From positions 1,672,861 through 1,736,860 of the forward strand of contig NZ_JAIVKJ010000001.1 of the NCBI RefSeq assembly GCF_020524885.1: DNA of 64,000 nucleotides, read 5' to 3'. This document shows, one piece after another, positions 31,274-39,847 of the stretch. Each line of letters begins with the position of its first letter. Position 1 is the stretch's first letter. Under the pieces are notes generated by a model. It searched no databases and was not told the DNA's origin. It was given only the letters and a program-made list of their open reading frames with translations. Made by a program: the position numbers and the translations under genes. The stretch is from Microbulbifer elongatus. Its GTDB lineage: Bacteria > Pseudomonadota > Gammaproteobacteria > Pseudomonadales > Cellvibrionaceae.

Positions 31274-33478
31274 CTACTCGCCCAACCACCGTTCCAGTGT
31301 TTCGGCAAGACTGTCTTTGCTTAACGGCTTGGTAAGATAGTCATCCATACCCGCTGCCAGACAGCGACCCTCAAACTGCTCTTCGGTGGTACTCGTCAGT
31401 GCCACAATCGGCAACCGATCGTCGGGAGCGTATTCACTCTCCCAGTGTCGTAACTGCTCGATGATTTCCGCACTGTGAGTGGTGTTCTGCTGGCAATCGA
31501 CCAGTAGCAGGTCGTAATTGTTTTCCGGTAAACGCGCCAGTGCGTCTTCTACCGCAGCCACCACTTCTACCTGGTATCCGAGCGTCTGTAGCATCTCTTC
31601 GGTCACCCCGAGGTGTTGACGGGACTCCTCAATCAGTAACAGTTTCCGCTTGCGATTCGCTTCGGCATTGGTGCACGCCACACGGCGACTGGCCTTTTTG
31701 ATGCCGCCGAACAGGCGCAGCACTACCGCATCGTGGAATTCCTTACGGGTGACCGGGCGCGCCAGATATTGTGCCTCTGGTAGAGCAGCGGCAAGTGGCG
31801 CGAACTCGAGCTTGTGGCCATAACCGCCCAGACACAGCAGCGGAAACTTCTTCGGCTCACTACTGGCAGATGTGATGACCTGGGTTACACCACTCAACAT
31901 ACGACCATCTCCCATGGCCGGGGCGAGGACGACCAGCTGCCCACGATCCATCGCCTGCATGAGGTGGTCCATGGGCTCTGTACTGCCGTCATCCCAGTTT
32001 TTGCTGGTCACTTCCATGCCGAATGACTGCAGGACCTGTGAGATCCCACCGATAAACAGGCCTTTCTGATGCAGCAGCAGAACTTCGGTGTCCTGCAGGC
32101 GGCGGTCTGGTTGCAGGTAAATGCGCTGGTTGGGCTCGATGGCGAACTTGACCACCGCCTGATAGCGGTTGCCGTCATCAGACGAATACAGTTGCAGGTA
32201 GCCACCCATGGCCTCCGCGAGGCCCTTGGCGATATTTAACCCCAATCCGGTTGTCACCTGGGTGGTATCCATGCGCGAGAATGCGCCAAATAGTTCAGAC
32301 TCATCCGGCAGGATTTCGCCGTCGCCACTGTCTATCAACTTGACGGTCAGCTGCCCCTCATCAGCACTGAGCAGCTCGAATGTCGCCTCGCCCCAAAGCT
32401 CACCGCTCTGTGCGATCACCGTTGCCGAGTCCACCAGATTACGGATCAGCTGGGCGGTCTTGCGATTGTCGCCGGTCACCATGACGGGGAGATCTTCACT
32501 GATCTGGAAATTGAACTCCAGACGCTGTCGCTGCGCCGTCTTGGCCGCGAACTTGAACGCCTTCTCCATGGTGCGTACAAGATTGAACGGCGCGCGCCGC
32601 AGGTGAATATCCTTGCGCGCCACGCGAGTAAACATGCCCACATTATCTACAAGCTTGAGCTGCTGGTTACTCGCATTCTTGGCTAAACGCACCCACTCAC
32701 GCTGGCGATCGGAGAGCCTGTCACCCTCGAGCAGTGCCAGTGCACCCAGGGTGTCCGACAGCTGGCTGCGAAACTCCTGGCCCACATTGGCAAGGAATTC
32801 ATTGGTGACTTCGACTGCCGCTTCCGAGTGTTTGCGCGCCGCGGCAAGATTGCTCGCCTTTTGCTGCAGCGCCTGCATGGCGGCAACCCTGTCCCAGTAG
32901 TTTTCCGACTCTCGTCTTGCCTGATGGGCCATCAGCCAAACAAAGGCCAGGGTCAATGCGCCATAAATAGCACCGAGAATATCGGCCGTCATGAAGCCCT
33001 GCAGGGCCGCAGGCACGAGGGATCCGGCAAGAAACCAGGTCAGGAACCGGTGATACGGGGAAAACACGGACGCCACGCTGGCACAAAATACGACGGTGTA
33101 GATCCAAAGGAACTGCGTGGCCGGTGAAAAGCCGAGGAGGAACACATGGCTTAGGAGAATGATCCCCCACCACACCGCACCGATCGTTGAAGCGAGGAAA
33201 TAGCGGTGGCGCCAGCGCTTGGGGCCGGTTGCGTACAGACTCTCAAAGCGGAATACGTAGTAGCCACGAACGAGTGTAAACAGCACAAGCCCAATGGCCA
33301 GTACCAGCACCAGCTTGGGAGACATGGTGCGAAGTTCGCCAATCGCAACGGCAACTGCAAAGGCAATAAGGCTGAACAGCATGCCCCGGCGCGAGTACTT
33401 TGCAATACGCGTATCTGTATTGCGGCACACTCGCCGGTCCTTCTGCACCTTGAGTTCGGGATGATCAAATAACGGCAT
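31274..33478 (-). CDS. Hybrid sensor histidine kinase with degenerate H-box and two receiver domains
   Basis: This 734-residue protein has an N-terminal membrane region of about six helices (residues 30-190), a coiled dimerisation segment, a kinase-like ATPase domain (about 335-450), a receiver-like domain lacking acidic-pocket motifs (about 460-590) and a C-terminal receiver (about 612-734). The H-box reads FLANVGQEFRSQL, with Gln234 where the phosphorylated histidine should be. The N-box has NLVDSATVI in place of NxxxNAxKF, and G1 is DSGDGE. The last receiver keeps Asp661 (LLLVDCQQ), the Thr of VALTS and the Lys of LTKPL. So it probably cannot autophosphorylate, and may act as a scaffold, a phosphatase or a sink for another kinase. 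A 68-residue membrane protein gene lies upstream on the same strand. Confidence 0.85.
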   Translation of the reverse strand: MPLFDHPELKVQKDRRVCRNTDTRIAKYSRRGMLFSLIAFAVAVAIGELRTMSPKLVLVLAIGLVLFTLVRGYYVFRFESLYATGPKRWRHRYFLASTIGAVWWGIILLSHVFLLGFSPATQFLWIYTVVFCASVASVFSPYHRFLTWFLAGSLVPAALQGFMTADILGAIYGALTLAFVWLMAHQARRESENYWDRVAAMQALQQKASNLAAARKHSEAAVEVTNEFLANVGQEFRSQLSDTLGALALLEGDRLSDRQREWVRLAKNASNQQLKLVDNVGMFTRVARKDIHLRRAPFNLVRTMEKAFKFAAKTAQRQRLEFNFQISEDLPVMVTGDNRKTAQLIRNLVDSATVIAQSGELWGEATFELLSADEGQLTVKLIDSGDGEILPDESELFGAFSRMDTTQVTTGLGLNIAKGLAEAMGGYLQLYSSDDGNRYQAVVKFAIEPNQRIYLQPDRRLQDTEVLLLHQKGLFIGGISQVLQSFGMEVTSKNWDDGSTEPMDHLMQAMDRGQLVVLAPAMGDGRMLSGVTQVITSASSEPKKFPLLCLGGYGHKLEFAPLAAALPEAQYLARPVTRKEFHDAVVLRLFGGIKKASRRVACTNAEANRKRKLLLIEESRQHLGVTEEMLQTLGYQVEVVAAVEDALARLPENNYDLLLVDCQQNTTHSAEIIEQLRHWESEYAPDDRLPIVALTSTTEEQFEGRCLAAGMDDYLTKPLSKDSLAETLERWLGE

Positions 33479-33535
33479 AAAAAATTCCGGCGAACGCTCC
33501 CTGTTTCCGAAACAGGCTTGGGAGTCGTTGCGACC

Positions 33536-33742
33536 CTACTGGCCCAGCCCCATGACTTCAACCAGCACAGTTTTAAACACGAAGCCCAGCAAGCCTAGAC
33601 CAAGGGCGATAAACAGAATGAAAGTGCCAAATCGGCCTGCCTTGGACTCCTTGGCGAGATTCCAAACGATAAATACCATGAACAGAATCAGGCCCCCGAC
33701 ACCAACGATCAGGGAGTACTCTTCAAACAACTCAAAGCTCAT
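33536..33742 (-). CDS. Small two-helix membrane protein (DUF2788-like)
   Basis: This 68-residue protein has two hydrophobic segments (about residues 11-28 and 40-62) joined by the conserved-looking loop NLAKESKAGRFGTF. It resembles the DUF2788 group of small inner-membrane proteins known from pseudomonads and relatives; this is from memory of the family, not a search. Function unknown. It lies 57 bases upstream of the degenerate hybrid kinase on the same strand. GGAAG near the ATG may be the ribosome-binding site. Confidence 0.65.
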   Translation of the reverse strand: MSFELFEEYSLIVGVGGLILFMVFIVWNLAKESKAGRFGTFILFIALGLGLLGFVFKTVLVEVMGLGQ

Positions 33743-34093
33743 GACACAACTCTTCCGCTACAGCTTTTACCGGTTTTCCGCAGGCCCAGGCTTCCGAGCG
33801 ATGATCAGCCTGCGGGCAAAAGCCCGGAATCGAGCCTTCCGGCGAAAAATTGGCGCGTATTGTATAGGAGGTATTGGTACGAAACCACGAAATAGAGGCC
33901 GACTTTGGCTGGGAATCGTGCGCTGACAGCCCATATCGCATTACGTGAGCCACTAAGGCAATGTGGGCCTGGAGCGCTTGGGGGGATTTAGCGCAAATGC
34001 GCGCCCCTGTTTCAGGCGCGCGGCGGTTAAACCAAAAGGCGTACTGGGATGATGAACCCATCTATTGGACCGCGTTTCAGCAGCCACTAAAGG
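33743..34093. other. Intergenic region with a GC-rich hairpin
   Basis: No convincing gene. The only structure is GCGCGCC (33999-34005) and GGCGCGC (34015-34021) around a 9-base loop, with no T-run. It could be a weak terminator for the small gene at 34094-34363. Confidence 0.4.
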
Positions 34094-34363
34094 TCAGGCA
34101 CCCTGATAATAATCACTGTCGCTTATACGTGTTCCGCACTTGATCCGCCGCACTTCACGATCCCGATACCGACTGTCGTGCCAGCATCGCGGCAACGCCT
34201 CACCCGACAGGAATTGCAGCTGTGCCTTGTCGAACACCTCAGGATCCTGGACCTCTTCTCCCCAGAGGTACCGCCCGACGACAGTAAGTTCATAGGGATT
34301 CGTTAAGGTTACGACGTCGGCGACATCGACAAGATGATTACTTTCAGCATGGCGAAGCAGCAT
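34094..34363 (-). CDS. Conserved-looking small hypothetical protein
   Basis: This 89-residue acidic, soluble-looking protein starts MLLRHAESNHLVDVADV and contains YLWGEEVQDPEVFDKAQLQFLSG, a composition and pattern that look like a folded domain rather than a shadow frame. No signal or membrane segment is seen and no function is recognised. A longer in-frame start at 34393 adds ten residues. It stands alone between an empty intergenic stretch and the end of the secretion operon. Confidence 0.55.
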   Translation of the reverse strand: MLLRHAESNHLVDVADVVTLTNPYELTVVGRYLWGEEVQDPEVFDKAQLQFLSGEALPRCWHDSRYRDREVRRIKCGTRISDSDYYQGA

Positions 34364-34614
34364 GGTCAGACCCCTGTATTTTCTCAATACCATTGAGTAT
34401 AGGGAGAAAATGACGCCATTCGTGGCCGAATTTTCTTTTCAGATCAAGCGCTCACCGAAGAGTCAGCAGAAGACGGAGCTTACAACCCTTCTAGTTTATA
34501 AATAGCTTCAGACGAAAATGCCGAATTAAGCCCTATAAAATAGAATTTTAGCTTAATTTACACCCCGAGATGAGCGGAGGATTGATGAACCCAACCCTCG
34601 GGCCAGGCGATCCG
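34364..34614. other. AT-rich gap downstream of gspM
   Basis: No gene is seen. It holds an 8-base inverted repeat, AATTAAGC (34524-34531) and GCTTAATT (34551-34558), which could help end transcription of the secretion operon, though a clear T-run is missing. Confidence 0.35.
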
Positions 34615-35163
34615 TCAGCGCTCCAGGGTTAGGCGCGCCGAAACCATGCCCTCTTCCGCGAGCGCATCGACACTGACGGAGCGAATCACAAAACGCTGCT
34701 GCAGTAACGTGTTGAGCCAGGGCTGCAGGTCCTGGTAGCGCGCCTCGTCGATCCACAAGCGGATTCGGCCATCACCCTCCGGCTCAAACCGCTTGATGGT
34801 GACCTTGTGGTTGTTGGCCGCAGCGGTAACCCGCTGCAGAAGTGTGCCCTGCGCCCGGGATTCGCCGCCGCTATTACGCTGAATACGCTCCAACTGCGGA
34901 CGCTGCTCCTCAATCCAGGTAAGCAGTTCGCGGGACTGCTCGGCGTCGTCTCTGGCGCTGTCAAAGTAACCCTGGGCCGGCTTGAACAAGCCAAACACAA
35001 TAAATACTGCGCCGAGAAAAAGGCCCAGCATACCCAGGGCGCGCTGGTCATTTGCGGGAAGCCCGGCCCATTTCTGGCGCCACTGGTCAATCATCTGCTT
35101 CATAGTATTCGGTGAACTTGTTCTGATTCTTTCAGCATTCGGCTGTCCAAGGAGGCTATTCAT
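34615..35163 (-). CDS. gspM: Type II secretion protein M
   Basis: This 182-residue bitopic inner-membrane protein of the secretion platform has a cytoplasmic N terminus, one membrane helix (about residues 44-62), a short coiled coil and a C-terminal ferredoxin-like domain. It partners with GspL. The start at 35163 overlaps the gspL stop (ATGA); an internal ATG at 35103 (MKQMIDQW) would better match usual family length. It is the last gene of the operon; no gspN follows. Confidence 0.82.
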   Translation of the reverse strand: MNSLLGQPNAERIRTSSPNTMKQMIDQWRQKWAGLPANDQRALGMLGLFLGAVFIVFGLFKPAQGYFDSARDDAEQSRELLTWIEEQRPQLERIQRNSGGESRAQGTLLQRVTAAANNHKVTIKRFEPEGDGRIRLWIDEARYQDLQPWLNTLLQQRFVIRSVSVDALAEEGMVSARLTLER

Positions 35164-36500
35164 CGCAATCGAATACGCCCCGAAACACCATCTTCCAGTT
35201 CGTTGGCCGCCAGCAGCTCTGCCTGGTACTGGCCATCACTAAGCTTGCCCACCACCGAGTCCAGCTGGCCGAGGTTGGCCGCACGCAACTGCAACACCAG
35301 CTCCCCACGATTGCCATCAAACCGCAGAGACTGCAATTTAAGGTCGCCCGATTTGCCGGTCTGCCATACCTTGCTCAACTGCTGCAGCTGGCCGGCGAAT
35401 TCACCACCACCACCAGACGACTGGTTGAGGTACCCCATGACCTGTCGCCGCAGGTCCGCGCCAGGGCGATCACCGGGGAATATCTCACTAAATAGCTCTC
35501 GAGCTGCCTCATCGGCGCGGCCTGCCTGGATCTTGTAATAGGTGCCGGCACCCACAAAAAACACCAGTTGCAACACAAAACAAGCGGCGACCGCGATCGC
35601 GGGCTTTTTCCACCAGGGCCCTGCGTCGGTGGCAAGTGTGATCTGAAAATCACCAGACAACAGGTTGCCAGGCACATTGGTGCCAACCTGCGAGAGGAAC
35701 TCGGTCTCGGGCGCATCGGCGTTACGCTCAACGGAGCCCAACTGCTCGAATGTGGCGAGCTCCAGGTCGGTCACATCGCCAAAAACCCGAATAGCAGGCG
35801 AGTCCTCGATGTTGCCGGCGCTCTCCGCTTCTGCAGCTTCGGGAACAAACAGACTTTCGGCGATAACGCCGACGAGAGGACGCGACACCGACAACCCCTT
35901 GCCCGCCCCCATCCAGACATGTGCCCGCTCGCCATCCAGCCAGATAGACGAAGCATTATTTGCGCCGGCGAGCACACGGTACTCGGGAATTGCAGCCGTA
36001 ATCGGCCAACCCAGCCGCTCTAGCTGGCCCTTGAGCGCAGCCAGCTTGTCGCTGGCGACTGCCATAACACTGCACAGGTCTCCCTGTACCGGCTCACACA
36101 CAAAGTGCAGGTCTTCCACATCTTCCGCGAGCTGGTCCTCCACCATATAGCCAACGGCGCTGCTCTGCCGGCGTGCTGCGCGGGGAATGCTCTCAAGGCC
36201 ATTCCAAACCCAGCTTCCAGGCACCAGCAGCACCGCGCGATCCATGGGCTCGAACGACAAGGCACCAGTATCGGATTGCGCGGTATCACTGCTGGTAGGC
36301 TCGGAATCGGGTATCGCGTAGCCGTGCTCAGGCTTGCCGGCGACAAAGGCATGCTGGAAAGCGATATCCGTAGGCACTGAGTGCCAGGCACCATCCTGCC
36401 AGCTTTGCAGCACCACGCAGCCTGCTGACTGCACTTGATCGCCTGTATGCGACCCGGCAACAGGCTCTCGCAGCCTTAATAATTTCACTTCCTGGCTCAA
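35160..36500 (-). CDS. gspL: Type II secretion protein L
   Basis: This 446-residue protein has an actin-like cytoplasmic domain (residues 1-270), one membrane helix (about 305-325) and a periplasmic ferredoxin-like domain. It recruits the ATPase GspE to the membrane platform. The start is a TTG directly after the gspK stop, with GGGGGA as ribosome-binding site. Sequence identity in this family is low, so position in the operon supports the call. Confidence 0.83.
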   Translation of the reverse strand: MSQEVKLLRLREPVAGSHTGDQVQSAGCVVLQSWQDGAWHSVPTDIAFQHAFVAGKPEHGYAIPDSEPTSSDTAQSDTGALSFEPMDRAVLLVPGSWVWNGLESIPRAARRQSSAVGYMVEDQLAEDVEDLHFVCEPVQGDLCSVMAVASDKLAALKGQLERLGWPITAAIPEYRVLAGANNASSIWLDGERAHVWMGAGKGLSVSRPLVGVIAESLFVPEAAEAESAGNIEDSPAIRVFGDVTDLELATFEQLGSVERNADAPETEFLSQVGTNVPGNLLSGDFQITLATDAGPWWKKPAIAVAACFVLQLVFFVGAGTYYKIQAGRADEAARELFSEIFPGDRPGADLRRQVMGYLNQSSGGGGEFAGQLQQLSKVWQTGKSGDLKLQSLRFDGNRGELVLQLRAANLGQLDSVVGKLSDGQYQAELLAANELEDGVSGRIRLR

Positions 36501-37478
36501 TTAATCCCCCAGTAATTCCTGCAAAAACTGCCCGGAAAACTCGCGCCGCTGGCGCTGAATGACTTTGACCTCTCCAGTGCTGGTATCGAGCTTGAGCGTT
36601 GACTCCCAGTACTGCTGATTCTCCAGGCCAAGCTGCACGGCAATATGTGCCACATAATACGCGCTGTTGAAATCCAGTTCCGCCCCGCCGGTGACATTGA
36701 ACCCGGACAGGTCTGCCATCTGGGTAAACGGCGTGCCACTCTCGCGCTGATTGATCAGCCCAGGAATATTGGCGGATGGAAACATCGCTGACAGTAATTC
36801 CAGAGAGGCGGTATTAACGTTTACCTTGGTACCCGATTCCGGCAAAGCGCAAAGCTCCGGGGCAATAGCGCCCCACTCTTCGCTTTCGATACCCTGAGCG
36901 GCACTTAATTCAGAGACGTCGGTAATGAAGGTATCCGGGGTACGGTGAGCCAACTCCTGGCCGAGGTATCCGTTGTCCTCAGTGCCCGAGGTGAGTGGCG
37001 TATCGCCGGGATCGACCCAGTCCTCTATCGCCATGGCGGTTTCTGCCCTACCTCCCAGGTTGCGCACCAGGCGCTGCAAAACCTTGCTATCCGCAGATTC
37101 CGAGCCGCCAGATGCTCGACCCATTGTTAAATTATTCACATTAAAGCAGGACTGTAAGTCCTTGATCTTAATGCGAATCTTCCCATTATCCGGGTTAAAC
37201 TCGACCAGCTTTTGCGCCCAGGGCTCCTGCAAATTATCGCTCGCCGCGCTCGCAGCCCGATCTTCTTCAAAATCTCTTTCGAGGGCAATGATTGCCCAGG
37301 CCTCTGCACCGTGTACGAACTCTGCGAGCTGCGTGTTGGCCAGGATCGCACTGGTTCTGGAAATCGCCAGACGGTTGCGCGTCACCGCGTGGGTCACAGC
37401 GGCAACGGCAATCACCATCACCAGCAACACGGTAATCAGCGCGACGCCCCGCTGACGATATGGACTTGCGCCAATCAT
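36501..37478 (-). CDS. gspK: Type II secretion minor pseudopilin K
   Basis: This 325-residue protein begins with a prepilin leader (YRQRG followed by VALITVLLVMV), where, as usual for GspK, the Glu at mature position 5 is missing. A large alpha-helical domain and the pattern IEDWVDPGDTP follow, with VNVNTASLELLSAMFP near the end. GspK caps the pseudopilus tip with GspI and GspJ. It overlaps the gspJ stop (ATGA). Confidence 0.88.
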   Translation of the reverse strand: MIGASPYRQRGVALITVLLVMVIAVAAVTHAVTRNRLAISRTSAILANTQLAEFVHGAEAWAIIALERDFEEDRAASAASDNLQEPWAQKLVEFNPDNGKIRIKIKDLQSCFNVNNLTMGRASGGSESADSKVLQRLVRNLGGRAETAMAIEDWVDPGDTPLTSGTEDNGYLGQELAHRTPDTFITDVSELSAAQGIESEEWGAIAPELCALPESGTKVNVNTASLELLSAMFPSANIPGLINQRESGTPFTQMADLSGFNVTGGAELDFNSAYYVAHIAVQLGLENQQYWESTLKLDTSTGEVKVIQRQRREFSGQFLQELLGD

Positions 37479-38296
37479 TCGCCGCGGCCCTCGCGCGCTC
37501 CATCCGAGCCATTGTCCTCATCGCCATCGCGGCCGCTATCATCACCGACACCGCCCCCATCACCGTCACCGCGATTGTCATCGCCGCCGCTGCTACTGCC
37601 AGAGCCGCCAGTACCGGCAACCACCGCGTATTCTGGTAGCGAGAACACACGCCGCAGCTCGCCCCCGCTGCGAGTGAGCAGCGTCACCTCGACGGCCTGA
37701 GGAAGGCGCAGATCGACCGCACCCGGAGTGGTAGTGGACGACGCCGGCGGCCATTGCGCGAGCCAGGCTTTGGTGTCGCGGTCGTAATAGCGCATATTCA
37801 GCTCGACCACACCATCCAGGATTGGCTCGGCAATAGGTTCGGAATCTGGCCCGCGGTCAAGTACACGCCAGCGGCTCCGCAGTAACAGCGCAGTATCGTC
37901 ATCTGCACCCCGCTCAAACCGCGCCTCAACATCCTCTTCGGCGTAACCGATACCGTAATGCAAGCGCTGCAAGTTGCCGCGGGGCTCTCCGGTAAGGTTC
38001 GCCGCACCCAGGCGGGTAAACTCGAATTCATTGGTTACCCCCTGGAACGCAGGCTCATAACCGCTGTAGGCATTTTTAACCGGGCGCACAGTGAGCTGGC
38101 GCAAATCGTCGTCCAGCCGATACATGGCCATGGAGAGTCGACGCATTTCATCGGCACGGGCGGTGAGCACCCGGTCGGTGGTGAAGAAGGTTTCCAGGAG
38201 GGAGTAGGAGCCGATACCAATGATCGACACGATCACCAGTACCACCATGATTTCAATGAGGGTAAAACCGGAGGCCAGCTTTGAGGATCGCATCAT
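37475..38296 (-). CDS. gspJ: Type II secretion minor pseudopilin J with acidic Gly/Asp tail
   Basis: This 273-residue pseudopilin has a prepilin leader cut at SG-FTLIEIMVVLV with Glu5 present. The folded part ends near the EYAVVAGTGG stretch (about residue 230). The last roughly 40 residues are a low-complexity tail of Gly, Asp, Ser and Glu, which makes it clearly longer than usual for GspJ. The start is at 38296 or 38293 (two ATGs in a row); its ribosome-binding site is a run of nine G residues inside the end of gspI. Confidence 0.86.
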   Translation of the reverse strand: MMRSSKLASGFTLIEIMVVLVIVSIIGIGSYSLLETFFTTDRVLTARADEMRRLSMAMYRLDDDLRQLTVRPVKNAYSGYEPAFQGVTNEFEFTRLGAANLTGEPRGNLQRLHYGIGYAEEDVEARFERGADDDTALLLRSRWRVLDRGPDSEPIAEPILDGVVELNMRYYDRDTKAWLAQWPPASSTTTPGAVDLRLPQAVEVTLLTRSGGELRRVFSLPEYAVVAGTGGSGSSSGGDDNRGDGDGGGVGDDSGRDGDEDNGSDGAREGRGE

Positions 38297-38718
38297 GAAC
38301 GCCCCCCCCCGCTGCCTGAACCGAGCGACTGCGCCATCCAGGAGTCGATGGTAAGGATCGGTGACTCCGCCTCTGGTCGCCCGACCTGCACAATGATATG
38401 GCGCATCTTCGGCTCGTTGGTGCTTTTGACCTCCGCGGTTACTTGCCACTCGCGATCGCCGAGCAGTACTTTCTCAGTCTTTTTCCCCTGCGGTGGCCAG
38501 TCGGTGCGCAGCCGAATTTCGGCGAGCGCCTGCTGGGCCACCCAGTTTGCGGTCAAGCGCTCCTCAAGTGCCGCCTGCTGGCGCACACTATCCTGCAATG
38601 TTTTCAGCACGCTGGCAGCAATCACTCCGAAGATGACCAGTGCCACCAGCACCTCTACCAAGGTAAATCCCCGCTGGCTGCAGCGAGACGGGCAACGATT
38701 GCGAAAACTAATACTCAT
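38293..38718 (-). CDS. gspI: Type II secretion minor pseudopilin I
   Basis: This 141-residue pseudopilin has a leader ending SQRG-FTLVEVLVALVIF (Glu5 present) and a small beta-rich domain. It forms the pseudopilus tip with GspJ and GspK. The ATG at 38718 overlaps the gspH end by 11 bases. The coding strand carries a run of nine G residues (complement of 38302-38310) encoding part of a Gly-rich C terminus just before the gspJ start. Confidence 0.87.
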   Translation of the reverse strand: MSISFRNRCPSRCSQRGFTLVEVLVALVIFGVIAASVLKTLQDSVRQQAALEERLTANWVAQQALAEIRLRTDWPPQGKKTEKVLLGDREWQVTAEVKSTNEPKMRHIIVQVGRPEAESPILTIDSWMAQSLGSGSGGGRS

Positions 38719-39337
38719 CGCTCTGCCACTCCAGCTGCATGCCATACAGACTGCTGTATGAAATGATCGCCGCACGGCCGATATCGCCGTTCTTCATCAG
38801 GAAAAACCCAATTTCCACCGGCAAGACTTCGCCACTGGAAAGTGCAGCGAACTGCGGCAGAATCTCTTTTTCGTCCTTTTTGCGCTTGCTCGAGCGATCC
38901 TTGTCGGTATCCGTGGTACTGCGGCGAGTGCCGCCAAAACTGGTGTTTTTGCTTTCCGCCCCGGGTAGCTCCGTCTGCGAGAGAACTTCAAGACGCATGG
39001 TGGGCGGCAGCTCGTGGGCGGTAAAGCGGCGCGCATTGGCGGCGGCAGGTTGGCCGGAAAAGTCCATTTCCTGCCACTTCATTGAACTGGAGTCGTAGCG
39101 CACCACCTGGTAGCCCTGTTCTTCGAACACCACCCCATAGTGGGCCTTGTCGATCAAGGCGCGGTCGGCCACCAGCTGCAGCAGATTGGCGAGGCGCTGT
39201 ACCTCGCCGGTCCAGTTACGGCTGTCGGTATTATTCAGAGACAGCGTCGCCATGCCCGCCAGTGAAGCGATGATAACAATCACCACCAGCAGTTCGATCA
39301 GGGTAAAACCCCGTTGGCGGCAGGCTGCAACGCGCAT
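38708..39337 (-). CDS. gspH: Type II secretion minor pseudopilin H
   Basis: This 209-residue pseudopilin has a leader ending RQRG-FTLIELLVVIVII, with Glu5. It is longer than average because of a charged Ser/Lys/Asp stretch (about residues 135-165). It links the tip complex to the GspG fibre. It lies 20 bases after gspG. Confidence 0.87.
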   Translation of the reverse strand: MRVAACRQRGFTLIELLVVIVIIASLAGMATLSLNNTDSRNWTGEVQRLANLLQLVADRALIDKAHYGVVFEEQGYQVVRYDSSSMKWQEMDFSGQPAAANARRFTAHELPPTMRLEVLSQTELPGAESKNTSFGGTRRSTTDTDKDRSSKRKKDEKEILPQFAALSSGEVLPVEIGFFLMKNGDIGRAAIISYSSLYGMQLEWQSDEY

Positions 39338-39357
39338 GTGAGTGGCTCTGGCTAGCC

Positions 39358-39786
39358 TCAGAGCTCGGACGCGAACAGGTCGGCCGCTTCGCCCTCACCG
39401 CCCGGCTTGCCATCGGCACCCAGGCTGAACAGGTCGTATGGACCAGAGCTGCCGGGGCTGATGTATTGGTATTCATTGCCCCATGGGTCTTTTGGCGCCT
39501 TCTTCAGGTAGGGCTCGGTCCAGTTCTTTGCCTCCGGGAAGCCGGAAGGCTTGCTAACCAACGCCTCGAGGCCCTGATCGGAGCTCGGATAAACGAAATT
39601 ATCCATGCGGTACATATCCAACGCCGTGGAGATCGCACGCAGGTCGACGGTAGCCGCTTTCATTCGGGCTTCACCGGTACGCCCCATGATATTCGGGACC
39701 ACTAAGGCACCCAGAACACCCAGGATCACAATAACCACCATGATCTCAATCAGGGTAAAACCCCGGTTGTTGCGTAGATTTTTCAT
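39358..39786 (-). CDS. gspG: Type II secretion major pseudopilin G
   Basis: This 142-residue protein has the leader NNRG-FTLIEIMVVIVILGV and the strongly conserved features of GspG: PNIMGRTGEARMKAA, YPSSDQGLEAL and DPWGNEYQYISPG. The Asp-rich loop near the end (SLGADGKPGGEG) binds calcium in homologues. It is the fibre subunit of the pseudopilus. A good ribosome-binding site (GAGGTG) precedes the ATG. Confidence 0.95.
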   Translation of the reverse strand: MKNLRNNRGFTLIEIMVVIVILGVLGALVVPNIMGRTGEARMKAATVDLRAISTALDMYRMDNFVYPSSDQGLEALVSKPSGFPEAKNWTEPYLKKAPKDPWGNEYQYISPGSSGPYDLFSLGADGKPGGEGEAADLFASEL

Positions 39787-39847
39787 TTCTCACCTCGCAG
39801 AAAAGTTATCCGGGCACCCGCCCGAAATCGATCGACCGCTGCCCTAT

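Noticed and set aside
33732..34061. 109-codon open frame in the gap upstream of the small membrane protein gene
   Set aside because: Composition looks random and it has no ribosome-binding site or domain; it overlaps the supported gene start.
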